Notes: a model not told the origin generated them from the letters alone. DNA of 64,000 nucleotides from Oscillospiraceae bacterium (GCA_021201135.1 JAJQGT010000006.1:62001-126000), one strand, 5' to 3'; numbered from the stretch's first letter, positions 34,889-43,412 are shown. Made by a program: numbers and translations.

Positions 34889-37399
34889 TTATTTTGCACT
34901 GACAGTGAGCTTTTCAGCCGGCTTGTAGGGCTTGGCAAGCATGTAGACCATAAGTACAATAAGAGCGACCGCAACAATGAGCGAAACGACATTTACAACA
35001 CTCATTACTGCACTTTCTACGATAAGAGCACCGGTGAAGAGATTTCCGAGCTGATTTACGATTAGGGCGATAGCATAGGCAAATCCGCACTCATATCCGA
35101 TTGCAAACCAGAACCACTTTGTGTTGTTCATCTCGCGCTTGATGGCACCCATAGCCGCAAAGCAGGGAGCGCAGAGAAGGTTGAAGATGAGGAACGAAAG
35201 TCCGGAAACGGTTGTGAACGCCGCCGCTATAGAAGCGTAAGCGGAGCTTTCTCCTGCATAGAGAATACCCATGGTAGCGACGATATTTTCTTTTGCAACG
35301 AGACCTGTGACAGCCGCAACAGCCGCCTGCCAGTTGCCCCAGCCGAGAGGAGCGAATATCCAGGCAACGAGAGAACCTATCTTAGCTAAGATGCTGTATT
35401 CCATTTCTTCTTCAGCGAGCATTCTGAATCCGTCGGGTGCCCATCCGAAGAAGGATGTGAACCAGATAACGATGGTCGAGAGGAGGATGATTGTGCCTGC
35501 CTTCTTGATGAAGGACCAGCCACGCTCCCACATGGATCTCAGGACATTTCCGAGTGTCGGCATATGGTAAGCGGGGAGCTCCATAACGAACGGAGCAGGG
35601 TCTCCTGCAAACATCTTTGTCTTCTTGAGCATAATACCTGAAACGATTATTGCCGCCATACCAAGGAAGTATGCACCGACTGCGATTACCGGAGAGCCTC
35701 CGAAGATAGCACCCGCCATCATCGAGATGAACGGCATTTTGGCACTGCAGGGGATGAAGGTTGTGGTCATGATAGTCATACGTCTGTCGCGCTCGTTTTC
35801 AATCGTTCGAGAAGCCATGATTCCCGGGATTCCGCAACCTGTACCGATAAGAATCGGGATGAACGACTTACCGGAAAGACCGAATCTGCGGAAGATTCTG
35901 TCGAGGACGAATGCAATTCTTGCCATGTATCCGCAAGCCTCAAGGAAAGCAAGCAAGAGGAACAGAACAAGCATCTGAGGAACGAATCCGAGGACTGCTC
36001 CGACACCGGCGACGATACCGTCAAGGATAAGTCCCTTTAGCCAGTCAGCGCAGTTGATAGCGTCGAGTCCGCTTTCAATCAGAACCGGAATACCCGGAAC
36101 CCAGACGCCATAATCAGCAGGGTCAGGTTCTGCATATTCATACTTTTCAAGTATCTCAGCCGCCGCAACCAAATCTTCATATGTGGCGACTTCGGTTTCA
36201 ACCGCAAGTGTCTCTTCGTCTTCCACTTCGTACTCTGCGGTAGCGGAAGAGTCAACAGATGCAACGAGTGCATTTACTTCAGCTTTTGCTACAGCGGCAT
36301 TGAAGTCTTCGCTCTCAGTATCGAGAATATCTTCGAGACCGCTGTCTTCGTCTGCAAATGCAAGAACGATGTCGGGCGAATTTCCGTATTCTTCGGCATC
36401 TTCATTGTATGCTGAGCTTCCGATTCCGAAGAGATGCCAGCCGTCACCAAAGAGCCCGTCGTTAGCCCAGTCGGTAGCCGCCGCACCGACGGTGACCATA
36501 GAAATGTAGTAAACCAGGAACATGATAACCGCAAATATCGGAAGACCAAGCCAGCGGTTGGTGACAACCTTGTCAATCTTATCCGAAACGGTAAGGCTTC
36601 CTGCATTCTTTTTGACATGGCAGGACTTGATTATGGAGCCGATATAGACGTATCTTTCATTTGTGATAATGGATTCAGCGTCATCGTCAAGCTCTTTCTC
36701 GGCGGCAACGATGTCCGCTTCGATATGTGAGAGAACTCCAGAATCAAGCTTCAACTGCTCAAGAACCTTTTCGTCTCTTTCGAAAATCTTGATTGCATAC
36801 CAACGCTGTTGCTCTTCGGGAAGATTATGTACAGCCGCTTCCTCGATGTGAGCGATAGCATGCTCAACAGGACCTGAGAATGTGTGCATCGGAACGGTCT
36901 TCGCATTCTTTGCGGCATCCAGAGCCGCTTCAGCGGCTTCCATAACACCGTCGCCCTTGAGAGCTGACATTTCGAGAACTTTGCATCCCAACTGCTTGGA
37001 AAGCTCGTTAAGATTAATCTTGTCGCCGTTCTTTCTTACGATATCCATCATGTTGACGGCAACGACAACAGGGATTCCAAGCTCGGTGAGCTGAGTTGTC
37101 AGGTAAAGGTTTCTTTCAAGGTTTGTTCCGTCAACCAGATTCAGAATGGCATCGGGACGCTCATTGATGAGATAATTTCTCGCTACAACCTCTTCGAGGG
37201 TATAGGGGGAAAGCGAATAGATACCCGGAAGGTCAGTGACGATAACGCCGTCATGCTTCTTGAGCTTGCCTTCCTTCTTTTCAACAGTTACGCCGGGCCA
37301 GTTTCCGACAAATTGGTTGGAACCGGTCAGGGCATTGAACAGCGTAGTTTTACCGCAGTTCGGATTACCCGCAAGGGCAATTCTTATTTCCTTATCCAT
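34889..37399 (-). CDS. feoB: Ferrous iron transporter FeoB
   Basis: An 836-residue Fe(II) membrane transporter. The N-terminal G domain shows GNPNCGKTTLFNALTG (G1), DLPGIYSL (G3) and NMMD (G4), followed by the helical GDI domain (to about residue 270). The membrane part has two Gate regions with GTGCGIPGIMASRTI and FIPCSAKMPF, and later CAPCFAAMGA. Between the first two helices an acidic insertion of about 100 residues (about 331-429) extends into the outside space, making it longer than the usual 650-770. It lies downstream of two feoA genes, with an iron-box-like pair before its start. Confidence 0.95.
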   Translation of the reverse strand: MDKEIRIALAGNPNCGKTTLFNALTGSNQFVGNWPGVTVEKKEGKLKKHDGVIVTDLPGIYSLSPYTLEEVVARNYLINERPDAILNLVDGTNLERNLYLTTQLTELGIPVVVAVNMMDIVRKNGDKINLNELSKQLGCKVLEMSALKGDGVMEAAEAALDAAKNAKTVPMHTFSGPVEHAIAHIEEAAVHNLPEEQQRWYAIKIFERDEKVLEQLKLDSGVLSHIEADIVAAEKELDDDAESIITNERYVYIGSIIKSCHVKKNAGSLTVSDKIDKVVTNRWLGLPIFAVIMFLVYYISMVTVGAAATDWANDGLFGDGWHLFGIGSSAYNEDAEEYGNSPDIVLAFADEDSGLEDILDTESEDFNAAVAKAEVNALVASVDSSATAEYEVEDEETLAVETEVATYEDLVAAAEILEKYEYAEPDPADYGVWVPGIPVLIESGLDAINCADWLKGLILDGIVAGVGAVLGFVPQMLVLFLLLAFLEACGYMARIAFVLDRIFRRFGLSGKSFIPILIGTGCGIPGIMASRTIENERDRRMTIMTTTFIPCSAKMPFISMMAGAIFGGSPVIAVGAYFLGMAAIIVSGIMLKKTKMFAGDPAPFVMELPAYHMPTLGNVLRSMWERGWSFIKKAGTIILLSTIVIWFTSFFGWAPDGFRMLAEEEMEYSILAKIGSLVAWIFAPLGWGNWQAAVAAVTGLVAKENIVATMGILYAGESSAYASIAAAFTTVSGLSFLIFNLLCAPCFAAMGAIKREMNNTKWFWFAIGYECGFAYAIALIVNQLGNLFTGALIVESAVMSVVNVVSLIVAVALIVLMVYMLAKPYKPAEKLTVSAK

Positions 37400-37437
37400 G
37401 TGATAATTCCTCTCCTTTGATCAGCCTTATCTGAGAG

Positions 37438-37465
37438 TTAGCTCAGGCTTATTAGCATAGGCTAA
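37438..37465. promoter_or_regulatory. Tandem iron-box-like sites between feoA and feoB
   Basis: TTAGCATAGGCTAA (37452-37465) is a TTAGC-4-GCTAA palindrome. The neighbouring TTAGCTCAGGCTTA (37438-37451) is a near copy. They resemble DtxR/IdeR operators (TTAGGTTAG-CTAACCTAA type). A TGGGGA-TCCCCA hairpin lies just upstream (37483-37499). Confidence 0.6.
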
Positions 37466-37504
37466 TCGAATGATTTAAATAATGGGGAATTACTCCCCAA
37501 ATGT

Positions 37505-37726
37505 TTACTGAACTTCAATGGTTTCAGCGTCGGCTTTTCTTATGGAAAGCTCGTAACCTCTGACGGTTATCTCGACCGGATCACCGAGAGGGGCAACCTT
37601 GCGAACGTAAACTTCAACACCTTTTGTAATGCCCATGTCCATGATGCGACGTTTTACGGCACCCTCGCCATGAAGCTTTACAACTGTGCAGGTTTCGCCG
37701 ATTTTTACATCTCTGAGCGTTTTCAC
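37505..37726 (-). CDS. feoA: FeoA domain protein (second copy)
   Basis: A 73-residue SH3-like FeoA protein with RRIMDMGITKGVEVYVRKVAPLGDP and the terminal ELSIRKADAETI strand pattern. FeoA is a cytosolic partner that activates or regulates FeoB. It lies 105 bases upstream of feoB and 35 bases downstream of another feoA. Ribosome site AGGAGG-like (AAGGAGGTATGTC). Confidence 0.92.
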   Translation of the reverse strand: MKTLRDVKIGETCTVVKLHGEGAVKRRIMDMGITKGVEVYVRKVAPLGDPVEITVRGYELSIRKADAETIEVQ

Positions 37727-37761
37727 CTGACATACCTCCTTGTAATATTTGAATTATAATT

Positions 37762-37974
37762 TCAAACCATGATTTTTCTTGCCAGCTCTTCGCTTACTGC
37801 GATTCTGGAATCCTTGACGTTGACTATTACGTTGCCGCCCATGACGGTTACGATTGTTATTACCGCTCCCGGAACAAATCCCAGATCCTCAAGATGGGAT
37901 TTTACATCCGGCACACCGTTTACTTTTTTTATTACACATTCTTCCCCGACATCTGCCATCGGCAAAGGAATCAT
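37762..37974 (-). CDS. feoA: FeoA domain protein (first copy)
   Basis: A 70-residue FeoA protein (LEDLGFVPGAVITIVTVMGGNVIVNVKDSRIAVSEELARKI). The start at 37974 follows GAGGTGA; the longer frame adds ten unlikely residues. It is clearly diverged from the second copy, so this is an old paralogue, not a recent duplication. First gene of the operon, directly behind the iron-box promoter. Confidence 0.9.
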   Translation of the reverse strand: MIPLPMADVGEECVIKKVNGVPDVKSHLEDLGFVPGAVITIVTVMGGNVIVNVKDSRIAVSEELARKIMV

Positions 37975-38019
37975 ATATGTCACCTCTTGTTGTAATATCC
38001 ACATAAAACGATATTTCGA

Positions 38020-38076
38020 GGTTAGCTCAAACTAACCATCCTTATATAGGATAGCTCATTTTCGAGTTTTTGTCAA
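38020..38076 (-). promoter_or_regulatory. feo operon promoter with iron-box operator
   Basis: On the minus strand, -35 TTGACA (plus 38071-38076), a 17-base spacer and -10 TATCCT (plus 38048-38053). The palindrome GGTTAG-6-CTAACC (38020-38037) covers the first transcribed bases, where a bound DtxR-family repressor would block initiation. Confidence 0.7.
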
Positions 38077-38119
38077 TATCTTTTTCCCAATTTTTTCACA
38101 TTCGGCAGGATTTACAAGA

Positions 38120-38137
38120 GGTTAGCCTAAGCTAATA
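38120..38137. promoter_or_regulatory. Iron-box-like palindrome between feo and the DtxR-family gene
   Basis: TTAGC-CTAA-GCTAA (38122-38135) lies upstream of both divergent promoters. It could be the third operator of the same regulator. Confidence 0.6.
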
Positions 38138-38183
38138 ACAAAATTGTGCATAATTTTTAAGGCTCAAAAATTCATCTTCCCCC

Positions 38184-38212
38184 TTGCATTTTTTGCTCTG
38201 TGATGTTATTAT
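38184..38212 (+). promoter_or_regulatory. Promoter of the DtxR-family regulator gene
   Basis: -35 TTGCAT (38184-38189), a 17-base spacer and -10 TATTAT (38207-38212). Confidence 0.7.
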
Positions 38213-38261
38213 AGATGTGTAAAAAGCAAAATAGTACGATTCATAAGAAGGAGGAGTCAGA

Positions 38262-38648
38262 ATGCACCTTGCAGAGTCAGGTGAAATGTATCTTGAGACT
38301 ATATATATACTCTCGCATCAGAAAGGATATGTCCGTTCTTTGGATGTAGCTGAATATATGGGTTTCTCAAAGCCGAGTGTAAGCCGGGCTGTCGGGCTTC
38401 TCAAAAACGGAATGTATATCACTGTGGATAAAGACGGCTATCTTTCTCTTACCGATGCCGGGCTTGAGGTTGCTGAGAAAATCTACGAGCGCCATATCGT
38501 ACTTACAAAAATTCTTGTCAGGCTCGGAGTTGATGAGGAAACCGCACAGAACGATGCCTGCAAAATGGAGCACGATATCAGCGACACTTCTTTTGCGGCA
38601 ATCAAGGAATTCGCCGCCGGATACGGCATTACCGGAATTGAGTGGTAA
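38262..38648 (+). CDS. DtxR/MntR-family metal-dependent repressor
   Basis: A 128-residue regulator with an N-terminal winged helix (ESGEMYLETIYILS, SLDVAEYMGFSKPSVSRAVGLLK) and a dimerisation/metal domain (ERHIVLTKILVRLGV, DACKMEHDIS). His of RH and Cys, Glu, His of DACKMEH match DtxR ligands. The usual Glu four residues after the first His is Thr here, as in some clostridial members. The SH3 domain is missing, which is common. AAGGAGG precedes the start. It is divergent from feo with palindromic sites between, so it most likely represses iron uptake when Fe(II) is plentiful. Confidence 0.88.
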   Translation: MHLAESGEMYLETIYILSHQKGYVRSLDVAEYMGFSKPSVSRAVGLLKNGMYITVDKDGYLSLTDAGLEVAEKIYERHIVLTKILVRLGVDEETAQNDACKMEHDISDTSFAAIKEFAAGYGITGIEW

Positions 38649-38675
38649 AGCTACAACTCAAAATCTATAAAAAAC

Positions 38676-38698
38676 TGTCCCGCTTCAAAAACGGGACA
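38676..38698 (+). terminator. Weak terminator-like hairpin
   Basis: TGTCCCG pairs with CGGGACA; the following tract (TAACTTTGC) is only slightly T-rich. It lies between the regulator and MFS genes, so partial read-through is likely. Confidence 0.5.
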
Positions 38699-38726
38699 TA
38701 ACTTTGCAAAAAACAGGGAGATTTTT

Positions 38727-39923
38727 ATGAAACTCAGCTATAAGAGCACAATTCGTTGTTCGTACGTCGGATACATAACCCAAGTGGTGGTAAACCTGTT
38801 TGCTCCGCTTCTTTTTGTGACCTTCAGCAGTGAATTCGGAATATCGGTAAGCCAGATAACACTTATCACAACGCTTAACTTTCTCACACAGCTGATAGTC
38901 GATTTACTCAGCACCAAGATTATTGACAAGCTTGGTTATAGGACTTGCATCGTTGCCGCACATGTCTTCTCGGCGGTGGGGATTCTGATGCTTGCTTTTC
39001 TCCCGACGGTTCTTCCAAACGCCTACATAGGACTTCTTATTTCAGTCATAATTTACGCCGTCGGTGGGGGACTCATAGAAGTTCTGATAAGCCCGATTGT
39101 TGAAGCCTGCCCGACCGATGATAAGGCATCCGCAATGAGCCTTCTTCACTCGTTCTACTGTTGGGGAGCTGTTCTGGTCATCCTTGTCTCAACGATATTT
39201 TTCAGCGTTTTCGGAATCGAAAACTGGAGGATAATGTGCTGTATCTGGGCGGTTCTTCCCGCTGTGAACGCTTTCCTGTTCACTCAGGTTCCGATTGAAA
39301 CTCTTACCGAAGACGGTAGCTCGATGAAAATCCGTGACCTGTTATCATCGAGAATATTCATACTGTTCATAGTGATGATTCTATGTGCCGGAGCGAGTGA
39401 GCTTGCGATGAGCCAGTGGTCGTCTGCGTTTGCCGAAAGCGGTCTCGGCGTTTCAAAGGCGATGGGAGATTTAGTCGGACCGTGCCTCTTCGCGGTTCTT
39501 ATGGGAATAGCAAGAGTTGCAAATTCTAAGATTTCTCACAAAGTCGATATACTTCCGGTTATGATAGGAAGCGCAATTCTCTGTGTGATTTCTTATCTTC
39601 TGACGGTGCTTTCGCCATTGCCGCTTCTGTCACTTTTGGGCTGTGCGCTTTGTGGGCTTTCCGTCGGAGTGATGTGGCCCGGAGTTTACAGTTTGGCTTC
39701 CGCTGAATTTCCGAAGGGCGGGACTGCGCTTTTTGCACTTCTGGCATTTGCCGGAGATGTCGGATGCACAAGCGGTCCGACTCTTGTTGGATTTGTATCC
39801 GGATTCAATGGCGACAGTCTGAAATCGGGGCTTTCCGCCGCAATGGTCTTCCCGATAGTGCTTATAGTTTGCAGTCTTGCGCTTATGAAGCTTCGGAAGA
39901 AGCCGGATAAGTCTGACAGTTGA
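38727..39923 (+). CDS. MFS transporter
   Basis: A 398-residue membrane protein with twelve predicted helices in two halves of six. It matches the major facilitator superfamily in size and in the loop after helix 2 (KIIDKLGYRTC). The YAVGGGLIEVLISPIVEACP helix and a second half with GCALCGLSVGVMWPG resemble FucP/YbjJ-like sugar or unknown-substrate carriers. The substrate is not readable. Its 3' end overlaps the convergent hydrolase gene by 41 bases. A link to iron from the neighbouring regulator is not supported. Confidence 0.75.
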   Translation: MKLSYKSTIRCSYVGYITQVVVNLFAPLLFVTFSSEFGISVSQITLITTLNFLTQLIVDLLSTKIIDKLGYRTCIVAAHVFSAVGILMLAFLPTVLPNAYIGLLISVIIYAVGGGLIEVLISPIVEACPTDDKASAMSLLHSFYCWGAVLVILVSTIFFSVFGIENWRIMCCIWAVLPAVNAFLFTQVPIETLTEDGSSMKIRDLLSSRIFILFIVMILCAGASELAMSQWSSAFAESGLGVSKAMGDLVGPCLFAVLMGIARVANSKISHKVDILPVMIGSAILCVISYLLTVLSPLPLLSLLGCALCGLSVGVMWPGVYSLASAEFPKGGTALFALLAFAGDVGCTSGPTLVGFVSGFNGDSLKSGLSAAMVFPIVLIVCSLALMKLRKKPDKSDS

Positions 39924-40905
39924 CGGCTATTTCTTCTGACAGAAAATTCATGCCCTCGTCCATCAGATACTGCATCGCTTCTCCGCTCGGCATATGTCCC
40001 GAATTCGGAATGACTTTGAATCTGATATGCTCATTCGGACATTCGCTGAGATAATTTTTTATAGTATTTGTCGACGTAACAAGGTCTGAGCTTCCCTGCA
40101 CAATGAGGTAGGGGAGCTTTATTTTTGAGAGTGTCTCCCTCATATCAACGTTCATAAGCTGACGGATTATAATCGGATTGAGGTGGGTGCCATTGTCGAA
40201 GACGGCTTTGAAATCCTTGAGATGGTAGTCCGGGCTTGTGAGCATTCCGACTACAAACTTCCCGACGGGAGTTTTTCCGCCGTTCGGGTTGTGATAGCCG
40301 TCGGTGCACTTCTTGATCAGATTTCCCATGTCGGCAATGTCGGAATCGGTTCTCGGAACGGTGCTCTTTTTCACTCTTTCGTATGCTTCGAGCTCATTTT
40401 TGCTCATGTTTGACACATTTTTCTCAAGTGCCGAGAAAACCTTATCGTTGAAGAAAAGCTCCTTGGTTATCTGACCGTATACCATCACTTTATCCAGAAG
40501 TTCAGGAACTTCGATAGCGCATCTCGCTGCCAGAACCGAACCCCACGAAACACCGAAAAGACAAATCTTGTTGTCGGGATAGTCTTTATGCAAAGCTTTT
40601 ATCAAGTCTGATGCCATATTGACATAGCTTTCTATGCAAATGGAATCGTCAAGCTCCGTATCGTTAATGCCGCAACCGAGCTGATCCCAATAGACCATCG
40701 TGCATTTTTCTTCGAGGTCGGGGAAGAGACCGCTACAGCCTTCGCCGAACGGAATCGGGTTGCCGGGACCGCCGTGGAGATATATAACGAGCGGATTGTC
40801 CGCTTTCTTTCCTTCTATCAGAACCTTTTGCTCATATCCGCCGAGCATATAGATCTTGTGCTCAAGCATCTCACAGCTTTCGATAAACTTCTTCCTGTTA
40901 CTCAT
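39883..40905 (-). CDS. Alpha/beta hydrolase, proline iminopeptidase-like
   Basis: A 340-residue alpha/beta-hydrolase. YLHGGPGNP is the oxyanion HGGPG motif of the prolyl aminopeptidase (S33) group. MVYWDQLGCG follows, then the nucleophile elbow GVSWGS. The Asp lies near VQGSSDLVTS and the His in NSGHMPS. The catalytic triad looks complete. No signal peptide, so cytosolic. ATG at 40905 fits GGAG with 9-base spacing better than 40920. Peptidase or small-ester hydrolase; the substrate is open. Confidence 0.78.
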   Translation of the reverse strand: MSNRKKFIESCEMLEHKIYMLGGYEQKVLIEGKKADNPLVIYLHGGPGNPIPFGEGCSGLFPDLEEKCTMVYWDQLGCGINDTELDDSICIESYVNMASDLIKALHKDYPDNKICLFGVSWGSVLAARCAIEVPELLDKVMVYGQITKELFFNDKVFSALEKNVSNMSKNELEAYERVKKSTVPRTDSDIADMGNLIKKCTDGYHNPNGGKTPVGKFVVGMLTSPDYHLKDFKAVFDNGTHLNPIIIRQLMNVDMRETLSKIKLPYLIVQGSSDLVTSTNTIKNYLSECPNEHIRFKVIPNSGHMPSGEAMQYLMDEGMNFLSEEIAVNCQTYPASSEAS

Positions 40906-41031
40906 TTTAAAATACTCCATTCATTTTGTTCCGGGAAATTTGTCTTATCATCAAATTTAACATACATCGACCTCAAAGTCAAGTCTCACAGTGTGCTATC
41001 TGACAATTCAAAAGAAAATGATAATCACCCC

Positions 41032-41060
41032 TTGAAATGTCAGAGAGCCTGTGATATAAT
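41032..41060 (+). promoter_or_regulatory. Promoter of the GH130 gene
   Basis: -35 TTGAAA (41032-41037), a 17-base spacer and a perfect -10 TATAAT (41055-41060). Confidence 0.75.
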
Positions 41061-41123
41061 AATTTTGCAGAAGCCCGAAGGGGATATAAATTCTGAAATC
41101 AGACCGAAAGGACAGAGCAAAAA

Positions 41124-42149
41124 ATGGACAAGGTAAAGATTATAAACGGCGAAAATCTCCCCAATATTCCTTGGCAGGATAAGCCGGAAAATTACAATCT
41201 CCCCGTATGGAGATACACAGAAAACCCAATCATCGGCAGAAACCCGATTGAGGGAATTGCAAGAATATTCAACAGCTCCGTAGTTACCTACGGCGGACGT
41301 TTTGTCGGCGTATTCAGAGCTGAATCAATCAACGGTGTACCGTTCCTTTATCTCGGCTATAGCGATGATGCTATTCACTGGGAATTTGAGAATGACAGAA
41401 TCAATTTCGTAGACGAGGAAGGCAAGCCCTTCATGCCCGCCTATATGTATGACCCGAGACTCCTTAAGATTGAAGACACCTTCTACATGATCTGGTGCCA
41501 GGACGGCTACGGCGCAACCCTCGGTATCGCCAAGACCCCCGACTTCAAGACCTTCACAAGAATCGAAAATCCCTTCCTTCCGTTCAACAGAAACGGCGTT
41601 CTCTTCCCGAGAAAGATCAACGGCAAGTATATGCTACTTTCCCGTCCGAGCGACTCCGGTCATACTCCCTTCGGCGATATCTTCCTCTCCGAGAGCTATG
41701 ATATGGAATACTGGGGACATCACCGCCATGTAATGGGCATCTCCTACAACAACTGGTGGGAAGGAACCAAGATTGGTGCCGGTGCTGTTCCGATTGAGAC
41801 CTCCGAGGGCTGGCTCCTCATTTATCACGGTGTCGCCAACACCTGCAACGGCTTTATTTATTCCATCGGCGGAGCGATCCTCGATATTGATGAGCCTTCC
41901 AAGGTTATTCACCGTTGCTCCACTTATCTTCTCACTCCCGAGGAGTGGTACGAGGAGAGAGGCTTCGTTCCGAATGTTGCCTTCCCGTGTGCTACACTTC
42001 AGGATGCCGAAACTGGCAGGATGGCAATCTACTATGGTTGTGCAGACAGCTATGTTGGTCTTGCTTTCACTCAGGTTGACGACCTCGTCAAGTATATCAT
42101 CGACCATGACAATGCGGGTCCTGCTGAGCTCGAAATCGGGAGAAGATAA
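41124..42149 (+). CDS. GH130 beta-mannoside phosphorylase
   Basis: A 341-residue intracellular enzyme of family GH130, a five-bladed propeller that phosphorolyses beta-mannosides to mannose-1-phosphate. Supporting motifs are GIARIFNSSV, VFRAE, YMYDPRL (Asp110, the catalytic acid), NGVLFPRKI and YHGVANTCNG. It is closest in pattern to the beta-1,4-mannooligosaccharide phosphorylase subgroup described from Ruminococcus albus (RaMP2-like). A role on N-glycan core or mannobiose cannot be excluded. No mannanase or epimerase is adjacent; the gene is monocistronic with its own promoter and terminator. Confidence 0.87.
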   Translation: MDKVKIINGENLPNIPWQDKPENYNLPVWRYTENPIIGRNPIEGIARIFNSSVVTYGGRFVGVFRAESINGVPFLYLGYSDDAIHWEFENDRINFVDEEGKPFMPAYMYDPRLLKIEDTFYMIWCQDGYGATLGIAKTPDFKTFTRIENPFLPFNRNGVLFPRKINGKYMLLSRPSDSGHTPFGDIFLSESYDMEYWGHHRHVMGISYNNWWEGTKIGAGAVPIETSEGWLLIYHGVANTCNGFIYSIGGAILDIDEPSKVIHRCSTYLLTPEEWYEERGFVPNVAFPCATLQDAETGRMAIYYGCADSYVGLAFTQVDDLVKYIIDHDNAGPAELEIGRR

Positions 42150-42167
42150 TATCTATCCGAATAAGTT

Positions 42168-42203
42168 AAAAATGCCGTTCTCACATTGGGGACGGCATTT
42201 TCT
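42168..42203 (+). terminator. Terminator after the GH130 gene
   Basis: AAAATGCCGT pairs with ACGGCATTTT (42169-42178 with 42192-42201), followed by a short T-rich tail. Confidence 0.75.
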
Positions 42204-42279
42204 ATAAGTACGAATATATTCTTGAAAACATAGAATAATAAAAGTGGTGACGGACAGTGGAGACTGAGATGCCGGATAC

Positions 42280-42332
42280 TGTCGAAAAAAGTCGGATTGC
42301 AACTTTACTTTTCTCCAAGAATGTGATATGAT
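42280..42332 (+). promoter_or_regulatory. Possible promoter and Spo0A box of the HATPase gene
   Basis: An exact TGTCGAA (42280-42286) precedes a weak promoter: TTACTT-like -35 (42305-42310) and -10 TATGAT (42327-42332). The box would be centred near -56, an activator position. Confidence 0.45.
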
Positions 42333-42384
42333 ATCTTCAAATAGGGTTGATATCAAAAAATTATGATTTTCGGGAGGTGTCACA

Positions 42385-43140
42385 GTGGAAGAATTGCTGG
42401 AGCTCAATAAGCATGAATGTACTGTCATAAGAAGTAATCTTATGGAGATAGTCTCCTGCGCCGAGCGTCTGGAGCTCTCTCTCGAAGATGCCGATGTGTA
42501 CGAAGAAATAGGCACTGTCTCGAGAATTGTGTCCTCTTGCTACAAGGTCCTTTCCGCTGTCATCAACACCGAAGAAATGGCTAAGCTTGACGAGTACAAG
42601 CCGGTTTCTTTCTGCCTGTCCGATCTGGTTGATGATATGATTAACGTTTGCCGCTCAAGGCTAAGGCGTTCTTCTGTTGAGTTTATCGCCGAAATCGAGG
42701 ATGGCATCTATGTCGAAGCTGACCCCGACAGGCTTACTTCCTGCCTGATGAATCTTATAGTAAACGCTATCAGGAATGTAGATAACGACAACGGCAAAAT
42801 CAGAATTAAAATATCGAAGCTAAAAGGGAGTGCTTCCGTTATTGTTTCGGATAACGGCTATGGCGCGAACCTTGAGGAAATTGAAAAACGTCTCTGCGAC
42901 AAGGATAGTAACACCGGCTTGGCGGTCGTCGGCAAGTTTTGTCGCGAAGCCCACACCAACATCATCGTTGACGATAATGCTGACGGGGGTCTTGTTTTCT
43001 CCTTCCGTCTTCCACTCGCGTCGAGTGGTGAAATAACTCTGAAATCCCGAAAGTCCTACATTCCGGATAATTATTTTTCGCCCATTTTGGTATACATGGC
43101 TAAGATTGAAGATAATCCAAGCAGTTTCGAAACAACCTGA
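42385..43140 (+). CDS. Cytosolic HATPase (histidine-kinase-like) protein
   Basis: A 251-residue protein with a kinase-type ATPase domain: DRLTSCLMNLIVNAIRN (N box), VSDNGYGANLEEIE (G1) and GLAVVGKFCREA (G2). The first 90 residues are helical, with His10 in KHECTVIRSNL where an H-box could sit, but without the usual E-x-x-T-P signature. There is no membrane helix or sensor domain. The start is GTG with GGGAGGTG upstream. It could be a soluble kinase, a Spo0B-like phosphotransferase or an anti-sigma-type kinase. The Spo0A box upstream hints at sporulation. Confidence 0.65.
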   Translation: MEELLELNKHECTVIRSNLMEIVSCAERLELSLEDADVYEEIGTVSRIVSSCYKVLSAVINTEEMAKLDEYKPVSFCLSDLVDDMINVCRSRLRRSSVEFIAEIEDGIYVEADPDRLTSCLMNLIVNAIRNVDNDNGKIRIKISKLKGSASVIVSDNGYGANLEEIEKRLCDKDSNTGLAVVGKFCREAHTNIIVDDNADGGLVFSFRLPLASSGEITLKSRKSYIPDNYFSPILVYMAKIEDNPSSFETT

Positions 43141-43177
43141 TAATTTGGATTCTGTTTTTTATTATACGACGATAGAG

Positions 43178-43205
43178 GCTCCCAAAGCATGGGAGCTTTT
43201 CTTTT
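43178..43205 (+). terminator. Terminator after the HATPase gene
   Basis: GCTCCCA pairs with TGGGAGC (43178-43184 with 43190-43196), followed by TTTTCTTTT. Confidence 0.8.
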
Positions 43206-43300
43206 GTATGTAAAAATATTCAATTCGTATGGTACAGTCAACACGAGCAGAAATAGCGCAAAGTTTAATCGAAATTTGTTGAAAATCATCAAAATAGTTC

Positions 43301-43391
43301 TTGACATTGAAGTTAAGGTGTGATAGAATGAAGTCACGACTCTCTTCAATGAGTTGTGCTTTAAAACTATATAAGCCGATTCAAAATCGGC
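43301..43391 (+). promoter_or_regulatory. Promoter and leader hairpin of the secreted-protein operon
   Basis: -35 TTGACA (43301-43306), a 17-base spacer and -10 TAGAAT (43324-43329). The leader of about 80 bases contains a GCCGAT-ATCGGC hairpin (43375-43391) shortly before the ribosome site. Confidence 0.7.
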
Positions 43392-43412
43392 ATGAAAGGT
43401 ATGTGAGGGCTT

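Noticed and set aside
37505..37974. Recent tandem duplication of feoA
   Set aside because: The two proteins are too different in sequence; they are old paralogues with separate roles or partners.
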